Shown here: positions 1 to 8,337 of the stretch, in pieces
Numbering within the stretch: the stretch's first letter is position 1
Layout of the letters: every line of letters starts with the position of its first letter
Assembly: GCA_050299335.1 (NCBI GenBank)
Contig: JBNKVT010000019.1
Coordinates: forward strand, 6,514 to 70,513
Direction of reading: 5' to 3'
Source of the DNA: JBNKVT01 sp050299335
GTDB lineage: Bacteria > Pseudomonadota > Alphaproteobacteria > Rhodobacterales > Rhodobacteraceae
Length of the DNA stretch: 64,000 bases
The notes under the pieces: generated by a model
Told to the model about the DNA's origin: nothing
Seen by the model: only the letters and a program-made list of their open reading frames with translations
Databases searched by the model: none
Position numbers and translations under genes: made by a program

Positions 1-2021
1 TGGTCTACACTCTTGCCGGGGGCGACGAAACTCTGGGGATCCTGCAGGTTCGCTATTCGATCGACCGGGTCGAGGTGGCAATGGCCGATGCCATGTCCCG
101 GGCCGCCATTTCCGGCCTGACGATCCTGGCCCTGATCGCCGCGACCGTCTTTCTGGTCCTCGTTCGGGTCTCAGGTCCGCTTTCGGCAATCGCCAGGATC
201 ATTCCCCGGATCGGGCAGGCGGATTTTTCCGGAACCATCCCCGGGCTCGCCCGTGTCGACGAGCTTGGCCTTGTCGCCCGCGCCCTTGAGGATCTGCGCG
301 TCCGGACGGCAGAAATCGAACGGCTCCGCGCCCTCAAGCAAGAGCTCGAGGGGCAGGAACGGTGGCGGATTCAGCGTGCGCTGGAATCGACCCGGGATGC
401 GGTCGCGATCCTGAACGAAGAGGGGAAGCTGGTCTTTTCCAATCTCAAGGCCCGGCAACTCATGGCCATCGGAGAAAACTCCGATCAACTGACCTTTGAG
501 ACCTGGCTGCCTCCTGACGAGGCCCGAAGCATTCTGTCCGGAATTTCCCGACGGACTTCGCTGTCGCTCCGGGCCGTGACGCAGGGTGAAAGCGGGGCCG
601 AACACCATCTCCTGATCCGGGTCGGGCCAATCGAGGGCGAAAACGGCGAGGCGCTCGGGGTCATGGTCGTCGCCACCGACCGGACCGCGGCGGCTCAGGA
701 AGCGCAGCGGGCCCACTATCTGGCCGAACACGATCCGCTGACCGGCCTTGGCAACCGCTGGAAACTGGAGAGCACGCTCCGGGCATGGCACGAAGACGGC
801 GACCGTATCGCAATCCTGCTGATCGACCTCGACGAGTTCAAGACCATCAACGATACGCTCGGCCATCCGATGGGCGATGCGTTGTTGCAGCATGTTGCCC
901 GGATCATCGGCGAGCTGACCCATCCCGAAGATATCGCCACGCGCCTCGGCGGAGACGAATTCGCGATCCTCTCGCGGCGGCCGAATGGAGACAGGGAACT
1001 GATCCGGTTCTCCGATTTCCTTCTGGCCCGTTTCGAACATCCCGCGGTCATCGATCAACTTGTGCTGCACACCGGCGCCAGCATGGGGCTTGCCGTCGTC
1101 GAGAACAGCGATCTCGATCCGACCGAGGGGCTGCGGATGGCGGATCTGGCGCTCTATCAGGCGAAGGGATTGGGACGTGGCCGGCTGGCGCTGTTTGAAC
1201 AGGATCTCGAAGAACGCGTGCAGCGCAGAAGCCTGATAAACCGCGAGCTGCGCAAGGCCGTCGACGCGGGCGATCTCTATCTCGTCTACCAGCTCCAGAC
1301 CGATATGCGGACCCGCCAGGCAGTCGGGGTCGAATCGCTGGCCCGGTGGCAACACAAAACGCTCGGTCAGATTTCACCCAGCGAATTCATCGGTGTGGCC
1401 GAAGAGGTCGGACTGATCGAGGCGGTGACGCGGGTGCTGCTGCTGGAAGCCTGCCGGACAGCCATGCGCTGGAGCAAACTGGGCTTTACGGGCCGGATCT
1501 CGGTCAACCTGTCACCGAAGCTCTTTGGCAACGGCGTGCCTGAACTCGTTCAGGATTGCCTGTTCGAGACCGGGTGCGGGGCGGAACTGATCGAGGCGGA
1601 AATCACGGAATCCGTGGTGCTGGCAAAGGGCGCCAGCGCCCGAGCCGAGATCGAGCAACTGCGTCGCATGGGCATTTCGATAGCCCTCGACGATTTCGGG
1701 ATCGGTTATTCGTCACTGAGCTATCTGCAAAAATATCCTCTCGACAAGCTCAAGATCGACCGCAGCTTCATCTGTCAGATTCATCGGAATGCCGAAACCC
1801 GCGCCATCATCCGGACCATCACCGATCTGGGGCATGTCCTTGGCATGACTGTCATCGCCGAGGGGATCGAATCCCGAGAGCAGCTCGCAGTGGTCGCGGA
1901 ATGCGGCGTCGACCTCGTTCAGGGCTTTGTCGATGGGCAGCCGGACACGGTTGACATGATCGAACCGCAGCTGAATCTGAACGGATGGCCAACCAGTGAG
2001 GGGCAATCCCTCTCGTCCTGA
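1..2021 (+). CDS. HAMP-PAS-GGDEF-EAL cyclic-di-GMP protein (5' partial)
   Basis: Membrane sensor with both diguanylate cyclase and c-di-GMP phosphodiesterase domains. The reading frame is open from base 3 with no stop, so the start lies upstream of the window and the periplasmic sensor part is missing. Visible order: end of a sensor domain, one membrane segment (about 105-170), a HAMP-like linker, a PAS-like domain (about 360-700), GGDEF with DPLTGLGNR near 730 and an intact GGDEF at about 949, then EAL. The EAL signature is VESLAR (ESL variant, about 1330), but SVNLSP, EITES, LDDFGIGYSS (about 1687), KIDRSFI and AEGIES are present, so phosphodiesterase activity is plausible. The usual C-terminal GYLFGRP-like motif is altered to GFVDGQPD. 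It is followed by two more c-di-GMP-related genes on the same strand. Family assignment is secure; which activity dominates cannot be told. Confidence 0.93.
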   Translation, partial: VYTLAGGDETLGILQVRYSIDRVEVAMADAMSRAAISGLTILALIAATVFLVLVRVSGPLSAIARIIPRIGQADFSGTIPGLARVDELGLVARALEDLRVRTAEIERLRALKQELEGQERWRIQRALESTRDAVAILNEEGKLVFSNLKARQLMAIGENSDQLTFETWLPPDEARSILSGISRRTSLSLRAVTQGESGAEHHLLIRVGPIEGENGEALGVMVVATDRTAAAQEAQRAHYLAEHDPLTGLGNRWKLESTLRAWHEDGDRIAILLIDLDEFKTINDTLGHPMGDALLQHVARIIGELTHPEDIATRLGGDEFAILSRRPNGDRELIRFSDFLLARFEHPAVIDQLVLHTGASMGLAVVENSDLDPTEGLRMADLALYQAKGLGRGRLALFEQDLEERVQRRSLINRELRKAVDAGDLYLVYQLQTDMRTRQAVGVESLARWQHKTLGQISPSEFIGVAEEVGLIEAVTRVLLLEACRTAMRWSKLGFTGRISVNLSPKLFGNGVPELVQDCLFETGCGAELIEAEITESVVLAKGASARAEIEQLRRMGISIALDDFGIGYSSLSYLQKYPLDKLKIDRSFICQIHRNAETRAIIRTITDLGHVLGMTVIAEGIESREQLAVVAECGVDLVQGFVDGQPDTVDMIEPQLNLNGWPTSEGQSLSS

Positions 2022-2339
2022 AGCTGAACCCGATATAACCCCCGGAAACGAACACTGCGGATTGCGGCCGGGATTCCCGGGCAATCACATGGTTGCGCCA
2101 CCGCAGCCAGATCTCGGAGCCGACCGGCGACCGCATGCCGTTATCCCGGTGTTTCCGCGCCTGGTCGCCGAAGGGCGCGATGTCGTCGAATGGGTCCTTT
2201 CCGGCATTGTCGCATGCCGGATATCCGCCCTGATATCTCAGATGACGGACAGGTCAGCGCAATCTCGGGCAGCACATTTACGATTGTTAAATGTCGAGCC
2301 GTTATGACTTGGGCCTGTATCAGCTTTCGGAGAAGTAGA
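2022..2339. other. intergenic region upstream of the binding-protein/GGDEF operon
   Basis: 318 bases without a convincing gene. The part just before 2340 is relatively AT-rich and carries a Shine-Dalgarno-like GGAGAAGTAG immediately upstream of the ATG. The promoter for the binding-protein/GGDEF-EAL pair should lie here, but no pair of -35/-10 boxes with normal spacing was convincing. No clear terminator for the upstream gene was seen. Confidence 0.4.
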
Positions 2340-3311
2340 ATGTACCGAGTTCCGGGTCTCGTCGCGGGCCTTGCCATGTTCCTGTTCGCGCCCTCTGTCC
2401 TGGCTGGCAACGGCGAAATCGCCGTTGTTTCCAAGCAGATGGATCATCCCTATTTCGACGTGCACCGCGACGGCTGTCTCGCCGCCAACGAGACGACCGA
2501 AGGTCCGCGCTGCGCCTATTTCGCCCCGGTCAACGACGACCCGCGCGAGCAGGACCAGCTGATCGCCCGGCTGCTCGACGAGGGATACGAGGCGATCGCG
2601 GTCGCGGTCATCAATTCCGACCTGCTGGCGCGCAGTTCGCTCAAGCGCGCCGCCGAAATGGGCGTGCCGGTGATCACCTTCGACGCCGATCTCTCTCCCG
2701 AACACACCGCCCTGCGCCGCGCCTATGTCGGCAGCGACAACCGTGAACTCGGGCGGCTGACCGCCGAGGAAATGGTCCGGCTCAGCGACCGGCCCCATGC
2801 CTATTGCCTGCAAAGCAGCCGGCTTTCGTCGCCGAACCTGGCCGAACGGGTGGCGGGCGCGACAGCCGTGTTCGAGGCCGCGGGATGGCCGCTGCACGCG
2901 CGCTGCCCGATGGAATTCGAGGAAGAGCTCGACCGCAGCATCCGCCAGTTGGAATACGTCTTGTCGAAATCGGAGGAGGACGAGGTTGTCTTCGTCGCCG
3001 TCGGCGGCTGGCCGCAATTCCATCCCGGCTACGGCGCGGCCGTGGAACCCTTTCGCCAGGCGCTCGCGAACCGGCACGCATTGCTCGGATTCATCGACAC
3101 CGATGCCGTCCAGATCGACTATCTCCGCCAGGGGCTGGCCCATGCCAATGTCGGCCAGGATCCGTTCCAGCAGGGGCGGCAGGCGGCTCTCGTCCTGCGC
3201 CGCATCCTTGCGGGCGAAGAGGTCGATGAGGTAACCCTCACGCCCCTCATCATCTGCCGTACCGGACTGGCCGAGCCCTGTGCCATCGGCCAGGATGGCC
3301 TGACGAACTGA
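2340..3311 (+). CDS. Periplasmic sugar-type substrate-binding protein (LacI/ribose-binding fold)
   Basis: Predicted periplasmic binding protein of the ribose/galactose-binding family (Peripl_BP_4 type), 323 residues. An N-terminal signal peptide (MYRVPGLVAGLAMFLF, cleavage near VLAG) is followed by the typical first strand EIAVVSKQMDHPYF, an IARLLDEGYEAIAVAV segment and GVPVITFDAD, all characteristic of this fold. The ATG at 2340 was chosen because GGAGAAG lies just upstream and the signal peptide starts there; an upstream in-frame ATG at 2304 lacks both. There is no permease or ATPase gene beside it. Instead a membrane GGDEF-EAL gene starts 3 bases after its stop, so it more likely acts as a periplasmic sensor partner than as a transporter subunit (inference). 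Ligand unknown. Confidence 0.8.
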   Translation: MYRVPGLVAGLAMFLFAPSVLAGNGEIAVVSKQMDHPYFDVHRDGCLAANETTEGPRCAYFAPVNDDPREQDQLIARLLDEGYEAIAVAVINSDLLARSSLKRAAEMGVPVITFDADLSPEHTALRRAYVGSDNRELGRLTAEEMVRLSDRPHAYCLQSSRLSSPNLAERVAGATAVFEAAGWPLHARCPMEFEEELDRSIRQLEYVLSKSEEDEVVFVAVGGWPQFHPGYGAAVEPFRQALANRHALLGFIDTDAVQIDYLRQGLAHANVGQDPFQQGRQAALVLRRILAGEEVDEVTLTPLIICRTGLAEPCAIGQDGLTN

Positions 3312-3314
3312 CAC

Positions 3315-5531
3315 GTGCGCGACAAGATCGATCCCCAGGTGGTGGCGCAGGGCGCGTCAGAGGCACCGATTCCGGAGCGCCCCGTGCGCGAGGTCACCCG
3401 GAGCCTCAGTCGCGTTCTGGCGCGACTCACGATCCTTTTGACGGTGCTTCTGGGGCTTGTCGTCGGCATCGCGCAACTCGGCATCGATCTCAACCGCGAA
3501 AAGCAGGCCGTCGAGCTGAACCTCAGCAAGTTCATGGACAGCGTCATGCCGTCTGCGCAGCAGGCCGTGTACGATTTCGACACGGCGGGTGCCCGGCAGG
3601 TCGCCAATGGGCTGTTCACCCAGCGCGCCGTTGCCGCCGTCAAGATCGAGGATGACGCCGGGACGCTCGTCGACATCGTGCGCGATGTCGCCCCGACCCT
3701 GCCCCAGATCGGCGTCTTGACCCGGTCGGAAATCGTCACACTTTCGCGGCCTATCGTGGACCCTGGTGCCGGACCTATGGCCGAACCGATCGGACGCATC
3801 GAGGTCCAGGTGGACCGGTCGATCGTGGCGCCGGAGATCGTGGACCGTATGCTGGTCTATTTCGCGTTGTCGATCGTGAAGAACTTCCTGCTTGGCGTGA
3901 TCCTGGTCTGGCTGGTTTTCCGCGCGCTTACCGCCTACGAGATCGAACTTGCCGAGTTCGTGGGCCGTTGGCGTCCCGATATCGGTGCCGCTGACGTCCC
4001 CGATCCGCCGAAATTCCTGCAAGGAACCGAAATCCAGCAGCTGGCCGACCGGGTTCAGGACATGATGGAGGCGGTCGTTCGCGACTTCGAGGCTGCCGAA
4101 GCCTCGAAACGCGCGATGATGTCGGACAATCGCGAGCTGGCGGCGAAGGCCAAGAGCCTGTCGGAAACGATCGAGAACCGAACGCGCGAACTGATCCGCG
4201 CCCAGGTGAATCTCGAGGAACTTGCGAGTACCGACCCTCTGACCGGCCTGCGCAACCGGATGTATCTCGACCGCGCGGTCACGGCCGTCCTCGAGGAAGC
4301 GGGCGATCGCGAACTGAACTTCACGGTGTTCCTTGCCGATATCGACTCATTCAAGGCCTATAACGACCATTACGGTCATCAGAAGGGCGATGCCTGTCTG
4401 CGCGACGTCGCCCAGGCGCTGCGGCGCTGCACCGAAGACCTGGGCCTGATCCTCGCCCGGTTCGGCGGCGAGGAATTCATCTTCCTCGCTCCCGACCTCA
4501 CCATACCGCAGGCCGAGGATGTCGCCGATCGGATCGTTCGATCCGTCAGCGATCTGCGCATCCCGCATACCCAGTCCCGCGCCTCAGACCATGTCACCGT
4601 CTCGCTGGGGGTATCTCAGGACCGGCTGACCGGCGCCGCCTCGCTCGACACGATCATCGCCAGCGCCGACGAAGCGCTCTATCAGGCCAAGCGCGATGGC
4701 CGGAACCGCTATGTCTATGCGTCGAAAAAACTGCTGAAGCTCCTGCGCAGGCGCGAGGAGGAGTACCGCGACATCCAGTTCGCGCTCGACAATGACGGCT
4801 TCGTGCCCTTCTACCAGCCCATCGTCGATATGGCCGACAATGCCCGGCTGGTCGGTTTCGAGGTTCTGGCCCGCAAGGTCAAGCCGGACGGACAGGTCTC
4901 GGCACCAGCGGCGTTCTTTCCCAAGGCCCAGGAACTCGGCGTCTTTCACAGGATCGACCAGATGATCCTGGAAAAGGCCCTGCAGGATCAGCCGGCGATC
5001 GAGCAGGTCTTCGGTTCCGATGTCATGCTGTCATTCAACGCCACGGAGCAGATGATCCTCGGCGGCAATTTCGTGGAGATCGTGAAACGCATATCCCGGG
5101 GCAAAATTCCGCGGCTGGGTGTCGAAATTCTTGAAACGGTCTTTCTGGACGACGCGCCTTCCGAGCTGATGTGGAATCTCGATCTCATCCGCGATTTCGG
5201 AATCGAGATCCACCTCGACGATTTCGGCACCGGCCACAGTTCGCTCATGTCCCTGATGCGCGTGAACCCGGACCGCGTGAAGATCAGCAGGGAAATGATG
5301 CAGATTGCCGCCCAGCGCGATTGCGACGCCGCGCTCGTATCCTCGCTTCAAGCCCTGCGCGGTTCCTCGGCTTTCGAGATTGTCGCGGAAGGCGTGGAAA
5401 CCGAGCAGCAGGCAGAGAGGCTCAAGGCGCTGGGCTGTACGCTGCAGCAGGGCTATTTCCACGGTTACCCGATGCCGCTCCAGGCGTTGAAGGACTGGCG
5501 ATCGGACGCACCCCGCCGCGCCTCCGTCTGA
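3315..5531 (+). CDS. Membrane GGDEF-EAL cyclic-di-GMP protein
   Basis: 738-residue dual-domain c-di-GMP enzyme. Two membrane segments (about residues 34-56 and 178-200) bracket a periplasmic domain of about 120 residues; after a coiled linker come GGDEF (DPLTGLRNR near 306, GGEEF near 382) and EAL (from about 495). The EAL box reads EVLAR, a tolerated variant; SFNATEQ, LGVEILE, HLDDFGTGHSS (near 633), VKISREM, EGVETEQQ and GYFHGYPMP are all present, so both domains look competent. Start is GTG at 3315, 3 bases after the stop of the binding-protein gene, giving tight translational coupling. The periplasmic loop is a plausible docking site for that binding protein (inference). Confidence 0.92.
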   Translation: MRDKIDPQVVAQGASEAPIPERPVREVTRSLSRVLARLTILLTVLLGLVVGIAQLGIDLNREKQAVELNLSKFMDSVMPSAQQAVYDFDTAGARQVANGLFTQRAVAAVKIEDDAGTLVDIVRDVAPTLPQIGVLTRSEIVTLSRPIVDPGAGPMAEPIGRIEVQVDRSIVAPEIVDRMLVYFALSIVKNFLLGVILVWLVFRALTAYEIELAEFVGRWRPDIGAADVPDPPKFLQGTEIQQLADRVQDMMEAVVRDFEAAEASKRAMMSDNRELAAKAKSLSETIENRTRELIRAQVNLEELASTDPLTGLRNRMYLDRAVTAVLEEAGDRELNFTVFLADIDSFKAYNDHYGHQKGDACLRDVAQALRRCTEDLGLILARFGGEEFIFLAPDLTIPQAEDVADRIVRSVSDLRIPHTQSRASDHVTVSLGVSQDRLTGAASLDTIIASADEALYQAKRDGRNRYVYASKKLLKLLRRREEEYRDIQFALDNDGFVPFYQPIVDMADNARLVGFEVLARKVKPDGQVSAPAAFFPKAQELGVFHRIDQMILEKALQDQPAIEQVFGSDVMLSFNATEQMILGGNFVEIVKRISRGKIPRLGVEILETVFLDDAPSELMWNLDLIRDFGIEIHLDDFGTGHSSLMSLMRVNPDRVKISREMMQIAAQRDCDAALVSSLQALRGSSAFEIVAEGVETEQQAERLKALGCTLQQGYFHGYPMPLQALKDWRSDAPRRASV

Positions 5532-5563
5532 AGACGCCGGTATCGCAATCGCCCTGACAACCG

Positions 5564-5601
5564 CCGATCGGCTGCGCCGCCGGCCAGCGGCGCAGCATCG
5601 G
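5564..5601. terminator. GC-rich hairpin between convergent genes
   Basis: Inverted repeat with a 10-bp perfect inner stem (GCTGCGCCGC / GCGGCGCAGC), a 6-base loop and an outer CCGAT/ATCGG extension. It lies between the stop of the GGDEF-EAL gene and the stop of argD, which are convergent, so it may terminate both. There is no T-tract on either side, so intrinsic termination is uncertain. Confidence 0.4.
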
Positions 5602-5622
5602 ATCAACATGGCGGGCCGCGCC

Positions 5623-6804
5623 TCACCCGGCGTCGCCCTCAAGCGCGGTCGCGGCGGCGTCGAGCCGTCGCAGCCCCTCCTCGATCTCATCGAGGGTGAT
5701 GTTCAGAGGCGGCATCACCCGGATGACATTGTCCGCCGCTGGGATGACGATGACCTTTGCGCCATAGCCCGCCTTGACCACGTCGCCCACCGGCATCTTG
5801 CATTTCAGCCCCAGCATCAGCCCCTCGCCGCGCACGGCCTCGAACACGTCCGGGTGCGAGGCGACCAGTCCCTCCAGCCCTTGACGCAACCGGCCCGAGA
5901 CGCGCAGGACCTCGTCAAGGAACCCGTCCCTGGTCACCTCGTCCATGACCGCGACACCCACGGCACAGGCCAGGGGATTGCCACCATAGGTAGAGCCATG
6001 GGTGCCGACGACCATGCCCGAGGCCGCCTTTTCCGTTGCCAGACAGGCGCCCAGCGGGAAGCCACCGCCGATGCCCTTGGCGACGGTCATGATATCGGGC
6101 GTCACCCCGGCCCATTCATGGGCGAAGAGGCGTCCGGTCCGGCCCATGCCGCACTGGATCTCGTCGAGGATCAGCAGCAGACCATGTTCATCGCAGAGCG
6201 CGCGCAGGCCCTTCAGGCATTGCGCGGGCAGCACGTTGATCCCACCCTCGCCCTGGATCGGTTCGACCATGATCGCCGCCGTGCGCTCGGTGATCGCGGC
6301 TTTGGTCGCCTCGTGATCGCCGAAGGGCACATGCACGAAACCGGGCAGGATCGGGCCGAAGCCGCCCACCATCTTCTCGCCGCCCGAGGCGGCGATGCCC
6401 GCACTCGACCGGCCATGAAAGGCACCGGTGAAGGTGATGATTTCAACCTTCTCCGGATGGCCTTCGAAGCTGAAATGCTTCCGCGCCATCTTTACGGCCA
6501 ACTCGATCGCCTCGGTGCCCGAGTTGCAGACGAAAACGGTGTCGGCGAAGGTGTGTTCGACCAGCCGCTCGGCCAGCGCCTCCTGATTGGGGACCTGGTA
6601 GAGATTGGACGTGTGCCACAGACGTCGCGCCTGGGCTTCCAACGCCTGCACCAGAACGGGGTTCGCATGACCCAGAAGCGTCACGGCAATGCCGGAACCC
6701 AGATCGAGGAAGCGCTCACCGGTGTCGGTTGTAAGCCAGGGGCCCTCACCTTCAACGAATGAAAGAGGAGCCCGCGCGTATGTCGGCAGAACGGGCGTGA
6801 TCAC
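5623..6804 (-). CDS. argD: Acetylornithine aminotransferase
   Basis: PLP-dependent class III aminotransferase of arginine synthesis, converting N-acetylglutamate semialdehyde to N-acetylornithine (it can also act on succinyl-diaminopimelate intermediates in lysine synthesis). 393 residues, normal for the family. Seen: FLDLGSGIAVTLLGHANP, SGTEAIELAVKMAR, FTGAFHGRSSAG, VEPIQGEGGINV, LLILDEIQCGMGRTG, and TVAKGIGGGFPLGA with the PLP-binding lysine. The start is GTG at 6804 with GGAG eight bases upstream; the protein then begins VITPVLPTYARAPLSF, typical of this family. The frame is open further upstream but that part looks non-coding. argF, often next to argD in alphaproteobacteria, is not seen beside it. 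Confidence 0.92.
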   Translation of the reverse strand: MITPVLPTYARAPLSFVEGEGPWLTTDTGERFLDLGSGIAVTLLGHANPVLVQALEAQARRLWHTSNLYQVPNQEALAERLVEHTFADTVFVCNSGTEAIELAVKMARKHFSFEGHPEKVEIITFTGAFHGRSSAGIAASGGEKMVGGFGPILPGFVHVPFGDHEATKAAITERTAAIMVEPIQGEGGINVLPAQCLKGLRALCDEHGLLLILDEIQCGMGRTGRLFAHEWAGVTPDIMTVAKGIGGGFPLGACLATEKAASGMVVGTHGSTYGGNPLACAVGVAVMDEVTRDGFLDEVLRVSGRLRQGLEGLVASHPDVFEAVRGEGLMLGLKCKMPVGDVVKAGYGAKVIVIPAADNVIRVMPPLNITLDEIEEGLRRLDAAATALEGDAG

Positions 6805-6835
6805 GTCTCTATCTCCATGGCCGCTAAAACGAATG

Positions 6836-6863
6836 ACCCCACCGGCGGCCAGACTGGTGGGGT
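6836..6863 (-). terminator. Candidate terminator hairpin upstream of argD
   Basis: Inverted repeat ACCCCACC / GGTGGGGT with a 12-base loop, followed on the minus strand by CATTCGTTTTAG. It sits between the stop of the secreted-protein gene and the argD start, so it may end the former. The T-run is short and interrupted. Confidence 0.4.
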
Positions 6864-6931
6864 GACAGAGGTTGTGACGTATCGGGGGGGCGGCTGTCAA
6901 ACGGGAAAACGGCCGCCCGGTCCCCGGTGTG

Positions 6932-7381
6932 CTATTGAAGCTCCGGCGCCAGAACGCCCAGCGCAATCTCGCGGGCCTCGACATAGCTCGGTGCATCCTC
7001 GTAAAAGCCGAGCGTCGTGTGGCTGTCAGGCTCGTAAAGATCGCCGTGATAGACCCGCCCCCGATCATCGTCACCGTCGAGTTCACCGGCAATCATGTTG
7101 GTCCCGGCATAGGACCCGAAGGAGACGACACGGGTAAAGCACGCGCCGTCGTCCTCGGCAAAGAGATAGACCTTGGCGAAGCGGCCTTGCAGATCGTCGA
7201 AGGCATAGCCGAGGATCACCGTGTCGCCCCGTTCGATTTCCTCCTTCAGTTCGGGCGTCTGCGGTCCGGGGTCGAGAAAGCTCCACCAGGGGTCCAACGG
7301 GCAGGCATTCTGCGCCATGACGGCAGAACCCGACAGCAGACAAGCGGCCAGGGTATGGGTTAGGATCGGAGTTCGGGACAT
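6932..7381 (-). CDS. Secreted protein of unknown function
   Basis: 149-residue protein with a clear Sec signal peptide (MSRTPILTHTLAACLLSG, cleavage near VMAQ) and a small acidic mature domain with two cysteines (NACPLDP and DGACFTR) that could form a disulfide. No family was recognised. ATG at 7381 is preceded by AGGAA six bases upstream and begins exactly at the signal peptide. It is divergent from another signal-peptide-bearing unknown gene (7537-8223), with a 155-base shared upstream region. Periplasmic location is inferred from the signal peptide only. Confidence 0.75.
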   Translation of the reverse strand: MSRTPILTHTLAACLLSGSAVMAQNACPLDPWWSFLDPGPQTPELKEEIERGDTVILGYAFDDLQGRFAKVYLFAEDDGACFTRVVSFGSYAGTNMIAGELDGDDDRGRVYHGDLYEPDSHTTLGFYEDAPSYVEAREIALGVLAPELQ

Positions 7382-7536
7382 GGGCGTTCCTGACTGAAAA
7401 TGGCTTCGCACCGGCAAGTCTTGCGCATTTCGGCTGTCTTTTCCATCTGGCGCGTGACGCGGCCAAAATCCAACTTCCGACAAATTCTTGCGCCAGGGTC
7501 GCCGGAACAGTGTGTGTAACGATCGGGAGATGTAGG

Positions 7537-8223
7537 ATGACATCGAAATTTTGGGCGTGTGTGTGCGGACTGGTCCTGGCCACGACGGCACAGGCAAAGG
7601 AACCTCTGCTCGCAGAGCCCATCGACGAGGCCGCGAATGACCGGTCCTTCGAAATGTTCCGAACGGTGCTGCGGGCCGCTGTCGATGAACGCAATGTCAA
7701 TTACGTCGTGTCGCAGAGCTGCCCCGACATCCTCGTCAGCTTCGGCGGCGAGGGCGGGCGTGACGAGCTCCGCGCCTTCCTGACCGTGCCCGAAGAGACG
7801 CTCTCCGACGAATACAAGCCCCAGGCCGCCGCCATGCGCGACGCCCATTGGACCGCGCTGGAACAGGTGCTGGACATGGGCGGCAGTTTCACCGTCGAGG
7901 GGGAATTCTGGGCACCCTATACGTTCAATATCGACCTGCCCGAGGACTGGGACGCCTTCGCCACCTATTTCGTCACCGGCACCAATGTGATGTTCCGCCG
8001 CCAGCCCGACCCGGCCTCTCAGGCCGTCGCCGCGTTGTCGCATACCGCCGTCACCGTCGAAAGCTACGATCCCGAAGCCGATTACCAGGCGGCCGAACTG
8101 GCCGCTGGCCTTGCCGGGTATATCCACCGGGACTATCTCAGAAGCGCGGTCGACTACCGGGCGGGGTTCCGCAAGAACGCAGCCGGGCACTGGCAGCTTT
8201 GCACCTTTGTCGCCGGCGATTGA
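7537..8223 (+). CDS. Secreted protein of unknown function
   Basis: 228-residue protein with an N-terminal signal peptide (MTSKFWACVCGLVLATTAQA) and a mature domain with no recognised family. The mature part carries two cysteines (SQSCPDI and QLCTFVAG). ATG at 7537 follows GGGAGATGTAGG; an upstream in-frame GTG at 7510 is less likely because the signal peptide starts at the ATG. Divergent from the secreted-protein gene ending at 6932. Probably periplasmic; role unknown. Confidence 0.72.
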   Translation: MTSKFWACVCGLVLATTAQAKEPLLAEPIDEAANDRSFEMFRTVLRAAVDERNVNYVVSQSCPDILVSFGGEGGRDELRAFLTVPEETLSDEYKPQAAAMRDAHWTALEQVLDMGGSFTVEGEFWAPYTFNIDLPEDWDAFATYFVTGTNVMFRRQPDPASQAVAALSHTAVTVESYDPEADYQAAELAAGLAGYIHRDYLRSAVDYRAGFRKNAAGHWQLCTFVAGD

Positions 8224-8337
8224 GGCGGCAACAGCACGCATGAGAGGCGGGACACCGAATGTCACCGGGGCTACCGCAAGTCTCGGAGGCGGCCCTCTGC
8301 CCGTGCCCCGAACTCCTGCCGCCCCGGCCCGTCGGAC

